Below, piece after piece: positions 27,468 to 36,477 of a DNA stretch of 64,000 nt. A program made the position numbers and the translations under genes. Below the pieces are notes generated by a model. It searched no databases, was not told where the DNA came from, and saw nothing but the letters and a program-made list of their open reading frames with translations. This DNA is from Neptunicella sp048268085 (GTDB taxonomy: Bacteria; Pseudomonadota; Gammaproteobacteria; Enterobacterales; Alteromonadaceae). Within the stretch, counting starts at the first letter, position 1; each line of letters opens with the position of its first letter. The stretch spans positions 124,001-188,000 of the forward strand of contig NZ_JBLWWF010000002.1 in assembly GCF_048268085.1 (NCBI RefSeq), in the 5' to 3' direction.

Positions 27468-28646
27468 TTAGTCAATCAGTTCCACCGCCAGCGCGGTACC
27501 TTCACCGCCGCCAATACACAACGACGCCAGCCCTTTTTTCAAACCTTTCTGTTTCAGCGCATGAAGCAGTGTCACCAGTATTCTGGCTCCCGACGCACCT
27601 ATAGGGTGGCCTAGTGCACAGGCACCACCGTGAATATTGACCTTGGATTCATCTAATTGTAATTGACGAATAGCCAGCATGGTCACCATCGCAAAGGCTT
27701 CGTTAATTTCAAATAAATCCACTTCATCCGCAGACCAATTGGCTTTTGCCAAACATTTCTGCATCGCGCCCACTGGCGCGACGGTAAAGTTTTCAGGCTC
27801 AATGGAGTGAGTAGCATGGGCCACAATCCGCGCGAGCGGCTGCAATCCCAGTTCTCGTGCTTTGGCTTCTGACATCACTAACAGTGCCGCCGCACCATCG
27901 GAAATAGAACTGGAATTCGCCGCGGTAATAGTGCCGTCTTTTTTAAAGGCAGGACGTAAACCGGGAATTTTTTCCGGCATCGCATTACCCGGTCCTTCAT
28001 CGGTAGTAATGTCGATTTTCCCTTTGCGAGTCTCAATGCTTAGCGGCGAAATCTCCGCATCAAAGTCGCCCTGCTCAATGGCTTTTTTTGCTTTAGATAA
28101 TGAACTCAATGCAAAGGCATCCATTTGTTCACGGCTAATACCTTCTGCATCAGCGGTATCCTGAGCAAAACAGCCCATGGCTTTACCATCATAAGCGTTT
28201 TCCAGGCCATCGAGCATCATATGATCCAGCGTCTGACCATGCCCCATCCGATACCCCCCACGGGCCTTGGGCAATAAATAGGGTGCATTACTCATGCTTT
28301 CCATACCACCAGCGATCACACTTTGTACACTGCCCGCCTTAATCAAATCGTGAGCTAACATCACCGCTTTTAAGCCTGAGCCACAGACCTTGTTAATGGT
28401 TGTCACACCGGCAGATAAGGGTAATCCGGCTGCAATGGCTGCCTGACGAGCTGGCGATTGACCTAATCCAGCGGGTAGTACACAACCCATTATGACTTCA
28501 TCAACTGTCACATTATTTTGGCTCTGAATCGCAGCCTGAATGGCATTAGCGCCCAATTGAGTGGCGGTTAACGGTGACAAGCTGCCCATAAATCCGCCCA
28601 TCGGTGTGCGCTTGGCACTAACAATCACTACAGAATCTTGTTGCAT
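27468..28646 (-). CDS. Acetyl-CoA acetyltransferase (thiolase)
   Basis: A 392-residue thiolase of the biosynthetic/degradative acetoacetyl-CoA type. The nucleophilic Cys lies in NKVCGSGLKAV near residue 88, the His in NEAFAM, and the second Cys in CIGGGEGTAL near the C-terminus (GGACALGHPIGASGAR precedes it). It joins or splits acetoacetyl-CoA. It is divergent from liuR, and the shared 208-bp region holds the LiuR-like sites, so it probably belongs to the same regulon and deals with acetoacetate from LiuE and 3-hydroxybutyrate. Confidence 0.93.
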   Translation of the reverse strand: MQQDSVVIVSAKRTPMGGFMGSLSPLTATQLGANAIQAAIQSQNNVTVDEVIMGCVLPAGLGQSPARQAAIAAGLPLSAGVTTINKVCGSGLKAVMLAHDLIKAGSVQSVIAGGMESMSNAPYLLPKARGGYRMGHGQTLDHMMLDGLENAYDGKAMGCFAQDTADAEGISREQMDAFALSSLSKAKKAIEQGDFDAEISPLSIETRKGKIDITTDEGPGNAMPEKIPGLRPAFKKDGTITAANSSSISDGAAALLVMSEAKARELGLQPLARIVAHATHSIEPENFTVAPVGAMQKCLAKANWSADEVDLFEINEAFAMVTMLAIRQLQLDESKVNIHGGACALGHPIGASGARILVTLLHALKQKGLKKGLASLCIGGGEGTALAVELID

Positions 28647-28807
28647 AACGAGTATTTCCTAACAGGTTTAAAATAGCTAAATCGGATTGACCATATAACC
28701 AAAGTTTAAAGGTTGTCCACATGACTGGATATAAAACTAACGTACAGCTTTTTGAACAAAAAACTGTCAACCAGCTTAAAAAGTTATATTGACGACTTCG
28801 CAAGGTT

Positions 28808-28850
28808 ACTTTACCTTTACGTTAACCTAACACTTACGTAAACGTAAAGT
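28808..28850. promoter_or_regulatory. Paired LiuR-like operator before liuR
   Basis: Two related 18-bp segments face each other: 28808-28825 (ACTTTACCTTTACGTTAA) and 28833-28850 (CTTACGTAAACGTAAAGT). The second, reverse-complemented, matches the first at 15 of 18 positions. The pair ends four bases before the liuR start codon and would cover its promoter and leader, a fitting place for autoregulation by a MerR-family protein. Confidence 0.65.
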
Positions 28851-28854
28851 AATT

Positions 28855-29250
28855 ATGACTAAACAACAAACTTACAGTATTGGCGAGTTGGCAAAAGAAT
28901 TTGACATCACCACCCGTTCAATCCGTTTTTACGAAGAACAAGGCTTACTTAGCCCCATGCGTAACGGTCAAAACCGTATCTACAATAAAAAAGATCGGGT
29001 GCGACTCAAACTAATTATGCGCGGTAAACGTCTGGGCTTTTCTCTGGCAGAAACCAAAACCCTATTTAATTTGTACGACAGCCATGAGAACTCGGCGGCA
29101 CAGTTACAGGCAATGTTAGCCATGACTCATGAAAAACGAGCCATACTCAACCAACAGCTGGAAGATATTAATTTATTAATGACCGAGCTGGATGAAGTTG
29201 AACAGCGCTGTCGTGAAGATTTATCCGAACTTGAATCTGAAAAAGTGTAG
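28855..29250 (+). CDS. liuR: MerR-family regulator of branched-chain acid catabolism
   Basis: A 131-residue MerR-family protein. The N-terminal winged helix-turn-helix (YSIGELAKEFDITTRSIRFYEEQGLL) is followed by the family's RIYNKKDRVRLKLI segment and a C-terminal dimerisation helix. It lacks the Cys residues of metal-sensing MerR proteins. Its position directly before the liuABCDE genes fits LiuR, which controls leucine and isovalerate degradation in many proteobacteria. The effector is not visible in the sequence. Confidence 0.9.
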   Translation: MTKQQTYSIGELAKEFDITTRSIRFYEEQGLLSPMRNGQNRIYNKKDRVRLKLIMRGKRLGFSLAETKTLFNLYDSHENSAAQLQAMLAMTHEKRAILNQQLEDINLLMTELDEVEQRCREDLSELESEKV

Positions 29251-29303
29251 TGCCGAATTAGCGGTTAGCCAATCACACTCATTCCAATATCAGGACTAAT
29301 ACT

Positions 29304-30473
29304 ATGAATACCTCTTACCCTACATTAAATTTTAACTTGGGCGAAGACGTAGACATGCTACGCGAGCACGTTTACGCCTTTGCCCAGGGAGAAGTCGCTC
29401 CACTGGCTGAATCAGCCGACATTGACAATGCCTTTCCTAACCAGCTATGGCCCAAATTAGGCGAAATGGGTTTATTAGGCGTTACGGTTTCTGAACAATA
29501 CGGTGGTGCCGATATGGGTTATCTGGCCCATGTCGTGGCGATGGAAGAAATTAGCCGTGCGTCGGCCGGGATTGGCCTCAGTTACGGGGCTCACTCCAAC
29601 TTATGCGTGAATCAGATTTACCGTAACGGTAATGACGCTCAGCGGGAAAAATACCTGCCTAAGCTAATCAACGGTGAACATATCGGTGCGTTAGCGATGA
29701 GTGAACCTAACGCCGGTTCTGATGTGGTTAGCATGACACTAAAAGCTGACCAACAAGGCGATCATTATGTACTTAACGGCAACAAAATGTGGATCACTAA
29801 CGGTCCCGATGCCCATACCTTTGTAATTTATGCCAAAACCGATCCTAAAGGCGGTTCTCGTGGCATCAGTGCCTTTATCGTCGAAAAAGACACCCCCGGA
29901 TTCACTCAGGCCCAAAAGCTCGACAAACTGGGCATGCGCTCCTCCAATACCTGTGAACTGGTCTTTGAAGACTGCAAAGTCCCGGCCGAAAACATGATGG
30001 GAAATGAAGGTGACGGGGTGAAAATTCTGATGAGCGGATTAGACTATGAGCGCGTGGTGTTATCCGGTGGCTCATTGGGCATTATGCAGGCCTGTATGGA
30101 TGCCGTGGTGCCGTATATTCACGATCGCAAACAATTTGGCCAATCCATTGGTGAGTTCCAGTTAGTGCAGGGTAAAGTCGCCGATATGTACACTCAAATG
30201 AATGCCGCCCGCGCCTATGTCTATACCGTCGCCAAATCCTGTGATCGGGGTGAAACCACTCGTAAAGATGCAGCTGGTGCTATTTTATATGCCGCTGAAC
30301 TGGCGACCAAAATGGCGCTGGATGCGATTCAGCTACTCGGTGGTAACGGTTATATCAACGAATTTCCCACCGGACGTTTATTACGTGATGCCAAACTGTA
30401 CGAAATTGGTGCCGGCACCTCAGAAATTCGTCGTATGTTGATTGGTCGCGAACTATTTAACGAGTCTCGCTAA
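29304..30473 (+). CDS. liuA: Isovaleryl-CoA dehydrogenase
   Basis: A 389-residue acyl-CoA dehydrogenase that oxidises isovaleryl-CoA to 3-methylcrotonyl-CoA in leucine breakdown. The signature ALAMSEPNAGSDVVSMTLKA and the C-terminal QLLGGNGYINEFPTGRLLRDAKL are characteristic of isovaleryl-CoA dehydrogenase; the catalytic Glu of this subfamily is expected in the LDYERVVLSGG region. It is first of five enzymes in the order liuA, B, C, D, E. The start lies 53 bases after liuR. Confidence 0.95.
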   Translation: MNTSYPTLNFNLGEDVDMLREHVYAFAQGEVAPLAESADIDNAFPNQLWPKLGEMGLLGVTVSEQYGGADMGYLAHVVAMEEISRASAGIGLSYGAHSNLCVNQIYRNGNDAQREKYLPKLINGEHIGALAMSEPNAGSDVVSMTLKADQQGDHYVLNGNKMWITNGPDAHTFVIYAKTDPKGGSRGISAFIVEKDTPGFTQAQKLDKLGMRSSNTCELVFEDCKVPAENMMGNEGDGVKILMSGLDYERVVLSGGSLGIMQACMDAVVPYIHDRKQFGQSIGEFQLVQGKVADMYTQMNAARAYVYTVAKSCDRGETTRKDAAGAILYAAELATKMALDAIQLLGGNGYINEFPTGRLLRDAKLYEIGAGTSEIRRMLIGRELFNESR

Positions 30474-30506
30474 GTTATTCTGACTGCGTTCAGTAAGGAA
30501 ATCTCT

Positions 30507-32114
30507 GTGCCTCGTATCGAATCAAAAATCAATTCCAAGAGTCAGGCTTTTTTGGATAATGCCTCCGCCATGCAAACCGTGGTAGATGACTTATGCAGCA
30601 AGATTGAACAGATTAAACAGGGTGGCGGTGAAAAATACCGCGCCAAGCATTTGAGCCGCGGAAAATTATTACCCCGTGATCGTATCAGCGCCCTGCTTGA
30701 TCCCGGTTCGCCATTTTTGGAGCTGTCACAACTGGCCGCGTTAAATGTCTATGAGGACGATGTGCCAGCGGCCGGTGTAATCTGCGGTATTGGCCGGGTA
30801 TCGGGTCAGGAATGCATGATTGTGGCCAATGATGCCACGGTCAAAGGCGGTAGTTATTATCCCTTGACCGTTAAAAAACATATTCGTGCCCAGACCATTG
30901 CCGAACAAAATAACCTGCCTTGCATTTATCTGGTAGATTCCGGTGGAGCGAACCTGCCCCGTCAGGATGAAGTATTTCCGGATCGGGAACACTTTGGACG
31001 CATTTTCTTTAATCAGGCCAATTTGTCTGCACAAAACATTCCGCAAATCGCGGTGGTGATGGGTTCCTGTACCGCCGGTGGCGCTTATGTACCGGCGATG
31101 GCCGATGAATCGATTATCGTAAAAGAGCAAGGCACCATCTTTTTAGCCGGACCGCCTTTAGTTAAAGCGGCCACCGGTGAAGTGGTCAGCGCCGAAGATC
31201 TGGGTGGCGGTGACGTCCATGCCCGCACGTCCGGCGTGGTCGATCATCTGGCCAATAACGATCATCATGCCTTGCAAATGGCTCGTGATGCGGTAGCCAG
31301 ACTCAATCGCAGCAAACCAATGAGTCTGGATATTCAACCGCCGGTTGAACCCTTGTTTGATAGCAAGGAGCTGTACGGGATTATCCCTAAAGACAGTCGC
31401 CAGTCTTACGATGTGCGCGAAGTGATTGCGCGGATTGTGGACGGTTCCGAATTTGATGAATTCAAATCCTTGTACGGCACTACACTGGCATGCGGTTTTG
31501 CTCGCATCTTCGGCTATCCTGTAGGCATTGTCGCCAATAATGGAATTTTATTCGGCGAATCGGCACAAAAAGGCGCGCACTTTATCGAACTGTGTGCCCA
31601 GCGAAAAATTCCGCTGGTGTTCCTGCAAAATATCACCGGCTTTATGGTGGGTAAACAATACGAAACCGCCGGTATTGCCAAACATGGTGCCAAAATGGTC
31701 ACGGCGGTGGCCTGCGCACAGGTGCCCAAATTTACCGTTTTAATTGGCGGCAGTTTTGGTGCCGGTAACTACGGTATGTGTGGCCGGGCTTACGATCCAC
31801 GTTTTATGTTTATGTGGCCCAATGCCCGTATTTCAGTAATGGGTGGTGAACAGGCTGCGGGTGTTCTGGCTCAGGTGAAACGGGATCAGAAACAAGCTGC
31901 CGGTGAAGATTGGCCAGCGGACGCTGAACAACAATTCAAGCAACCGATTATCGATACCTATGAACAGCAGGGACATCCCTACTATGCATCAGCTCGCTTA
32001 TGGGACGATGGGGTTATTGACCCGGCAGATACCCGTTTTGTATTAGGTTTGTCGATTTCAGCGGCACTGAATAAACCCATCGAGGACACCAAGTTCGGTG
32101 TCTTCCGTATGTAA
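30507..32114 (+). CDS. liuB: 3-methylcrotonyl-CoA carboxylase, carboxyltransferase (beta) subunit
   Basis: A 535-residue carboxyltransferase subunit that moves CO2 from carboxybiotin to 3-methylcrotonyl-CoA. Visible signatures are the N-terminal GGGEKYRAKHLSRGKLLPRDRI-like region, YLVDSGGANLPRQDEVFPD, the GSCTAGGAYVPAM oxyanion region and the C-terminal MGGEQAAGVLAQVKRDQ. It starts with GTG at 30507, supported by a TAAGGAA ribosome site eight bases before it. It pairs with LiuD, encoded two genes further on. Confidence 0.95.
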   Translation: MPRIESKINSKSQAFLDNASAMQTVVDDLCSKIEQIKQGGGEKYRAKHLSRGKLLPRDRISALLDPGSPFLELSQLAALNVYEDDVPAAGVICGIGRVSGQECMIVANDATVKGGSYYPLTVKKHIRAQTIAEQNNLPCIYLVDSGGANLPRQDEVFPDREHFGRIFFNQANLSAQNIPQIAVVMGSCTAGGAYVPAMADESIIVKEQGTIFLAGPPLVKAATGEVVSAEDLGGGDVHARTSGVVDHLANNDHHALQMARDAVARLNRSKPMSLDIQPPVEPLFDSKELYGIIPKDSRQSYDVREVIARIVDGSEFDEFKSLYGTTLACGFARIFGYPVGIVANNGILFGESAQKGAHFIELCAQRKIPLVFLQNITGFMVGKQYETAGIAKHGAKMVTAVACAQVPKFTVLIGGSFGAGNYGMCGRAYDPRFMFMWPNARISVMGGEQAAGVLAQVKRDQKQAAGEDWPADAEQQFKQPIIDTYEQQGHPYYASARLWDDGVIDPADTRFVLGLSISAALNKPIEDTKFGVFRM

Positions 32115-32123
32115 GGAAGCATC

Positions 32124-32915
32124 ATGTCTGACTCGATACTTTACCAAGTGGATCCCAACGGGGTGGCTACGGTCACCCTGAATCGACCGGAGAAACACAA
32201 TGCCTTTGATGACCAGTTGATTAGTGAACTCACTGAGTTATTCCAGAAAATAGCTAATACCCCGGATATTCGCGTGATGATTCTGGCCGCCAACGGCAAA
32301 AGCTTTTGTGCCGGAGCCGATCTGAACTGGATGAAACGCATGGCCAGTTACAACTATGATGAAAATTTGGCCGATGCGAATAAACTCGCACTAATGCTGC
32401 ACACATTAAACACCCTGCCTCAAGCTACTATCGCCCGTGTTCAGGGCGCAGCTTATGGCGGTGCCGTAGGATTAATCGCCTGTTGTGATATGGCAGTAGC
32501 GACCAAAATGAGTCAATTCTGTTTAAGCGAAGTCAAACTGGGTCTGGTTCCGGCCACCATCAGCCCTTATGTGATAGAAGCCATTGGAGCCCGCTCGGCC
32601 AGACGCTATTTTAATACTGCCGAGCTGTTTAGCGCTCGTCGTGCCCGTCGCTTAGGCTTAATTAGCGAATCAGTCACCGAAGAAGAGCTGGATGATACGC
32701 TTAATGCTTTGGTTAAAGCTATTTTGGCCAATGGTCCTAAAGCCGTCGCGACGTCTAAAAAACTGATCAGCCAGGTAGCCAACCACCCTATCGACCAAAA
32801 TCTTATCGATATGACCAGCCGGACTATTGCGGCAATTCGCGTATCTGAAGAAGGTCAGGAAGGATTGAATGCCTTTCTGCAAAAACGCCGCCCTAACTGG
32901 CGTGGAGAACAATAA
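32124..32915 (+). CDS. liuC: Methylglutaconyl-CoA hydratase
   Basis: A 263-residue crotonase-fold enzyme that hydrates 3-methylglutaconyl-CoA to HMG-CoA. The oxyanion-hole segment GKSFCAGADLNWMKRM is a hallmark of AUH/LiuC-type hydratases, and the second active-site stretch is VQGAAYGGAVGLIACCD with CLSEVKLGLVPATISPYV after it. The ribosome site AAGGAAG lies just before its ATG. The stop overlaps the liuD start by one base. Confidence 0.93.
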   Translation: MSDSILYQVDPNGVATVTLNRPEKHNAFDDQLISELTELFQKIANTPDIRVMILAANGKSFCAGADLNWMKRMASYNYDENLADANKLALMLHTLNTLPQATIARVQGAAYGGAVGLIACCDMAVATKMSQFCLSEVKLGLVPATISPYVIEAIGARSARRYFNTAELFSARRARRLGLISESVTEEELDDTLNALVKAILANGPKAVATSKKLISQVANHPIDQNLIDMTSRTIAAIRVSEEGQEGLNAFLQKRRPNWRGEQ

Positions 32916-34930
32916 TGCTGACTAAATTATTGATTGCTAATCGTGGCGAAATCGCCTGCCGTATCATTAAAACTGCCCGTAAAATGGGCATTAGTACCGT
33001 TGCGGTGTATTCCGATGCAGATATAAACGCCTTGCACGTGCAACTGGCTGATGAAGCAGTGCATATTGGCGCCGCGCCTTCCAAGGACAGTTACCTGCAA
33101 GCCCAAAAGGTCATTGATGCGGCCTTACAAACCGGCGCCGATGCCGTGCATCCCGGTTACGGTTTCTTATCTGAAAATGCCAAATTTGCCAGTTTATGTG
33201 CCGACAATAATATTGTATTTGTCGGTCCCCCAGTCGGCGCCATTGAAGCCATGGGATCCAAATCAGCAGCAAAAAATATTATGCAACAAGCCGGGGTGCC
33301 ACTGGTCCCCGGTTATCACGGCGACGATCAATCTGAAGCTATTTTAAAACAGCATTCCGATCAGATGGGTTATCCGGTTTTACTCAAAGCCGCCGCCGGT
33401 GGTGGCGGTAAAGGTATGCGTCAGGTCTGGAAAGCCGAAGAGTTTAGCGAGGCACTGGCGGCCGCCAAGCGGGAGGCCCAATCCAGTTTTGGTGACGATC
33501 TGATGTTGGTGGAAAAATACTTAACCCAACCGCGCCACGTAGAAATTCAGGTATTTTGTGATACCCAAGGCAATGGTGTGTATCTGTTTGAACGGGATTG
33601 TTCGGTACAACGTCGTCACCAAAAAGTGATTGAAGAAGCCCCTGCTCCCGGGTTAAGTGAACAAATACGCCAGCAAATGGGCGAAGCGGCACTGCAAGCC
33701 GCTGAAGCCATCGGTTATGTGGGAGCCGGTACGGTCGAATTCTTGTTTGATGCCGATGGCAGTTTCTATTTTATGGAAATGAACACCCGTTTGCAGGTGG
33801 AACATCCGGTCACCGAAATGATTAGCGGTCAGGATCTGGTGGAATGGCAACTGCGGGTTGCCGCTGGCGAACCGCTGCCCTTGCAACAATCCGAACTGAA
33901 AATTAACGGCCATGCCTTTGAAGCGCGTATTTATGCCGAAGACCCCGACAATGACTTTTTACCAGCCACAGGATTATTAAGCTATCACCAGCCACCACAG
34001 GAATCAGCCCACGTTCGGGTGGATACCGGGGTGCGTCAGGGCGACCAGGTATCGGTGTATTATGATCCGATGATTGCCAAACTGGTGGTCTGGGATGAAG
34101 ATCGCAACAAAGCTCTGCAACGTTTATCCCAGGCCTTGGTGGAATACCGCATTAAAGGTGTTACCACCAATATCAACTTTTTATACAACCTGAGTAACAC
34201 CCACGCCTTTCAGCAAGCTGACTTGGATACCGGTTTTATTGAAAAAAACCATCAACAGATTTTTCAGGATTCCAGTCAGGATATTCAGGCTGCATTGCCA
34301 TTAGCCACCTTATATTTGTTGTTACAACAGGAACAGCAAGCCCAATTAACCAGCGACGGTTGCGCTGATCGTTACTCACCATGGAATAGCCATTCGGCCT
34401 GGCGCGCTAATGAAGTGCATAAACAAGTCTTTGAGCTGGCGCTGTACCAACAGCATTATCCGGTGTCGATACAACAAATAGGGCGTGGCGATGACCGTTA
34501 TTTCCTGATCGACAGTGGTCAACGTCAGGTCACGGCCAGTGGTTCATTGCATAACAACACCCTGATCGCAGTGGTCGATGGCCATCGTATCAGCGCCAGC
34601 GTGCATCAGGATAATCACGACTATTCCATCTTTGGCCGTGAACATGCGCTGCATTTTAGCCATGTTCAACCGGATTTTGGCTTACAGGATAGTAATGACC
34701 ATCCACAAGGATTCAGCGCCCCGATGAATGGCACGGTGGTCGCGCTACTGGTTAATGCGGGTGACAAAGTGGAAAAAGATCAGCCGTTACTGATTATGGA
34801 AGCGATGAAAATGGAACACAGCATCAAAGCACCGGCAGCCGGTACGGTAACTGAGTTTTTCTTTCAAGCCGGTGAACTGGTAGACGGTGGTGCCGAATTG
34901 CTTAGCTTTGAGGCCGACACAGGGGAGTAA
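32915..34930 (+). CDS. liuD: 3-methylcrotonyl-CoA carboxylase, biotin-carrying (alpha) subunit
   Basis: A 671-residue protein. The biotin carboxylase part (1 to about 450) begins LTKLLIANRGEIACRII and has the ATP-grasp GGGGKGMRQV loop and the MEMNTRLQVEHPVTE signature. The C-terminal biotinyl domain carries the lysine to be biotinylated, Lys632, in the EAMKMEH motif. It makes carboxybiotin for LiuB. The start codon overlaps the liuC stop (TAATG), so translation is coupled. Confidence 0.96.
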   Translation: MLTKLLIANRGEIACRIIKTARKMGISTVAVYSDADINALHVQLADEAVHIGAAPSKDSYLQAQKVIDAALQTGADAVHPGYGFLSENAKFASLCADNNIVFVGPPVGAIEAMGSKSAAKNIMQQAGVPLVPGYHGDDQSEAILKQHSDQMGYPVLLKAAAGGGGKGMRQVWKAEEFSEALAAAKREAQSSFGDDLMLVEKYLTQPRHVEIQVFCDTQGNGVYLFERDCSVQRRHQKVIEEAPAPGLSEQIRQQMGEAALQAAEAIGYVGAGTVEFLFDADGSFYFMEMNTRLQVEHPVTEMISGQDLVEWQLRVAAGEPLPLQQSELKINGHAFEARIYAEDPDNDFLPATGLLSYHQPPQESAHVRVDTGVRQGDQVSVYYDPMIAKLVVWDEDRNKALQRLSQALVEYRIKGVTTNINFLYNLSNTHAFQQADLDTGFIEKNHQQIFQDSSQDIQAALPLATLYLLLQQEQQAQLTSDGCADRYSPWNSHSAWRANEVHKQVFELALYQQHYPVSIQQIGRGDDRYFLIDSGQRQVTASGSLHNNTLIAVVDGHRISASVHQDNHDYSIFGREHALHFSHVQPDFGLQDSNDHPQGFSAPMNGTVVALLVNAGDKVEKDQPLLIMEAMKMEHSIKAPAAGTVTEFFFQAGELVDGGAELLSFEADTGE

Positions 34931-34938
34931 TAATAACC

Positions 34939-35841
34939 ATGAATTACCCAAGCACAGTCAAAATGGTCGAAGTTGGCCCCCGTGACGGACTGCAAAATGA
35001 AAAGGCACTGATTGACCTGAAACACAAAGTCGCGCTGGTAGAACAGCTGGCCGACGCGGGTTTAGGTATGGTAGAAACCGGCAGTTTTGTATCACCCAAA
35101 TGGGTACCACAAATGGCCGACAGTAGCGCAGTGTTTGCCAATATCATGCGCAAAAACGGCGTCACTTATTCGGCGTTAACTCCGAATTTACAGGGGTTTG
35201 AAGCCGCCATGGCTGCAGGTGCCGATGAGGTAGCCATTTTTGGTGCCGCGTCGGAAAGTTTTACCCAAAAAAACATTAATTGTTCAATAGCCGACAGTAT
35301 TGAACGATTTGCCCCCGTGCTGGCGGCGGCCAAAGTGCAGAACATCAAAGTACGTGGTTATGTTAGCTGCGTATTAGGCTGCCCTTACGAGGGCGAGATT
35401 GCCCCGCAAAAAGTCGCCGAAGTCAGTCAAGCCCTGCTGGATATGGGCTGCTATGAAATTTCCTTAGGCGATACCATTGGTGTCGGCACCCCGCTAAAAA
35501 ACGAAGCCATGTTAAGTGCTGTAATCAAAGTGGTGCCAATTGAAAAACTGGCAGTACACTTTCATGATACCTACGGACAGGCATTAGCGAATATTCTCAA
35601 AGCACTGGAAATGGGTATCGCGGTAATCGATAGTGCAGTCGCTGGTTTGGGCGGTTGCCCTTATGCCAAAGGCGCCTCCGGTAATGTGGCCAGCGAAGAC
35701 GTGCTGTATATGCTCAACGGCATGGGAATCGAGACTGGCGTGGATCTGGACAAGTTAATCGCCGCTGGTGATGCCATTACCCAAGCACTGGGTAAAACTA
35801 ACCAGTCAAAAGTGGCTAAAGCGATGTTAGCCGCAGGCTGA
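34939..35841 (+). CDS. liuE: Hydroxymethylglutaryl-CoA lyase
   Basis: A 300-residue TIM-barrel lyase that splits HMG-CoA into acetoacetate and acetyl-CoA. The N-terminal VEVGPRDGLQNEK holds the conserved Arg and Asp, and GLGGCPYAKGASGNVASED holds the active-site Cys loop. It is the last enzyme of the leucine operon. No acetoacetate CoA-transferase or synthetase is found next to it, so activation of acetoacetate must be encoded elsewhere. Confidence 0.95.
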   Translation: MNYPSTVKMVEVGPRDGLQNEKALIDLKHKVALVEQLADAGLGMVETGSFVSPKWVPQMADSSAVFANIMRKNGVTYSALTPNLQGFEAAMAAGADEVAIFGAASESFTQKNINCSIADSIERFAPVLAAAKVQNIKVRGYVSCVLGCPYEGEIAPQKVAEVSQALLDMGCYEISLGDTIGVGTPLKNEAMLSAVIKVVPIEKLAVHFHDTYGQALANILKALEMGIAVIDSAVAGLGGCPYAKGASGNVASEDVLYMLNGMGIETGVDLDKLIAAGDAITQALGKTNQSKVAKAMLAAG

Positions 35842-36155
35842 TTAATTTAATTGGCTTCGCCAACCGCCATCCCTGAGCTTTTTTCGTGCCGCATCCATGC
35901 GGCCCAACCCCCTTTTGAAGCACCAAAAGAGGGGGAAAGTTAGAGTCGCTAGGTAAAACAAGGACAGCCAGAGGCCAAATCAATTACGTATTGGTTTAAG
36001 AAAAGACAAAATCTAAATAACGTCATGCTTTCGAACAGCTCACAACCACTGTACAAATAAATACTGATTATTTGACCAGTCATTAATAAAATTATATTGT
36101 TTAATATGTGGTCAACTTTTTGATCACTAAAACACTTAACTTTGAGGATTTAAAA
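35842..36155. other. 314-bp intergenic region after liuE with hairpins
   Basis: No gene is seen. It contains GCCGCAT/ATGCGGC (35888-35903), a 7-bp stem with a two-base loop, then an imperfect hairpin in which CCCCCTTTTG near 35909 faces CAAAAGAGGGGG. Neither has a following T tract. Downstream of 36000 the DNA becomes AT-rich and carries the promoter of the small gene at 36156. The hairpins may end or protect the liu transcript. Confidence 0.5.
36072..36100 (+). promoter_or_regulatory. Sigma-70-like promoter of the 49-residue protein gene
   Basis: TTGACC (36072-36077) and TATTGT (36095-36100) are separated by 17 bases in AT-rich DNA. TTGACCA also forms an inverted repeat with TGGTCAA at 36109-36115, bracketing the -10 region, which could be an operator. 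Confidence 0.5.
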
Positions 36156-36305
36156 ATGGCTGTTAAACATACTCCTACTGGTATCGTTCATTCTGGTACT
36201 AAAGGTGGCCACACAGGTTGTGGCGTAGATACAAAAGCTCATTCAAGCCACTGGGTTTCTTCGTCAGAAAAAATCACTTGTGACAAGAATGGATGTAAAA
36301 ATTAA
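36156..36305 (+). CDS. 49-residue Cys/His-containing protein of unknown function
   Basis: A small, hydrophilic protein. The frame extends upstream to 36108, but ATG at 36156 follows a good TTTGAGGA ribosome site and was chosen. The sequence has three Cys (22, 42 and 47) and five His (5, 12, 19, 29 and 32), in GGHTGCGVD, SSHWVSSSE and ITCDKNGCKN. These could bind zinc or form a disulfide; this is inference. No signal peptide or membrane segment is present. I do not assign it to a named family. It has its own promoter and is followed by a long hairpin, so it looks like a single-gene transcript. Confidence 0.7.
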   Translation: MAVKHTPTGIVHSGTKGGHTGCGVDTKAHSSHWVSSSEKITCDKNGCKN

Positions 36306-36317
36306 AGTTTTTGAAGG

Positions 36318-36363
36318 TATGCTTGCCTGTATGTTTTTAAAAAGATGTTTGCAGGTAAGCATA
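36318..36363 (+). terminator. Long hairpin after the small Cys/His gene
   Basis: The arm 36318-36331 (TATGCTTGCCTGTA) faces 36350-36363 (TGCAGGTAAGCATA). Over 14 bases there are 12 standard pairs and two positions that can form G-T wobbles. The loop contains TTTTTAAAAA. There is no T tract after it, so intrinsic termination is uncertain. Confidence 0.45.
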
Positions 36364-36477
36364 ATAAGACAGCGTTGCACAGCCAGCTTGCTAGCATGGG
36401 AAAACTACTTGCTGCAAATTCATTGCAACGCAATTGTAATTTACCTAAATTGAATCGTTATAGGTCGATGGAATCAT

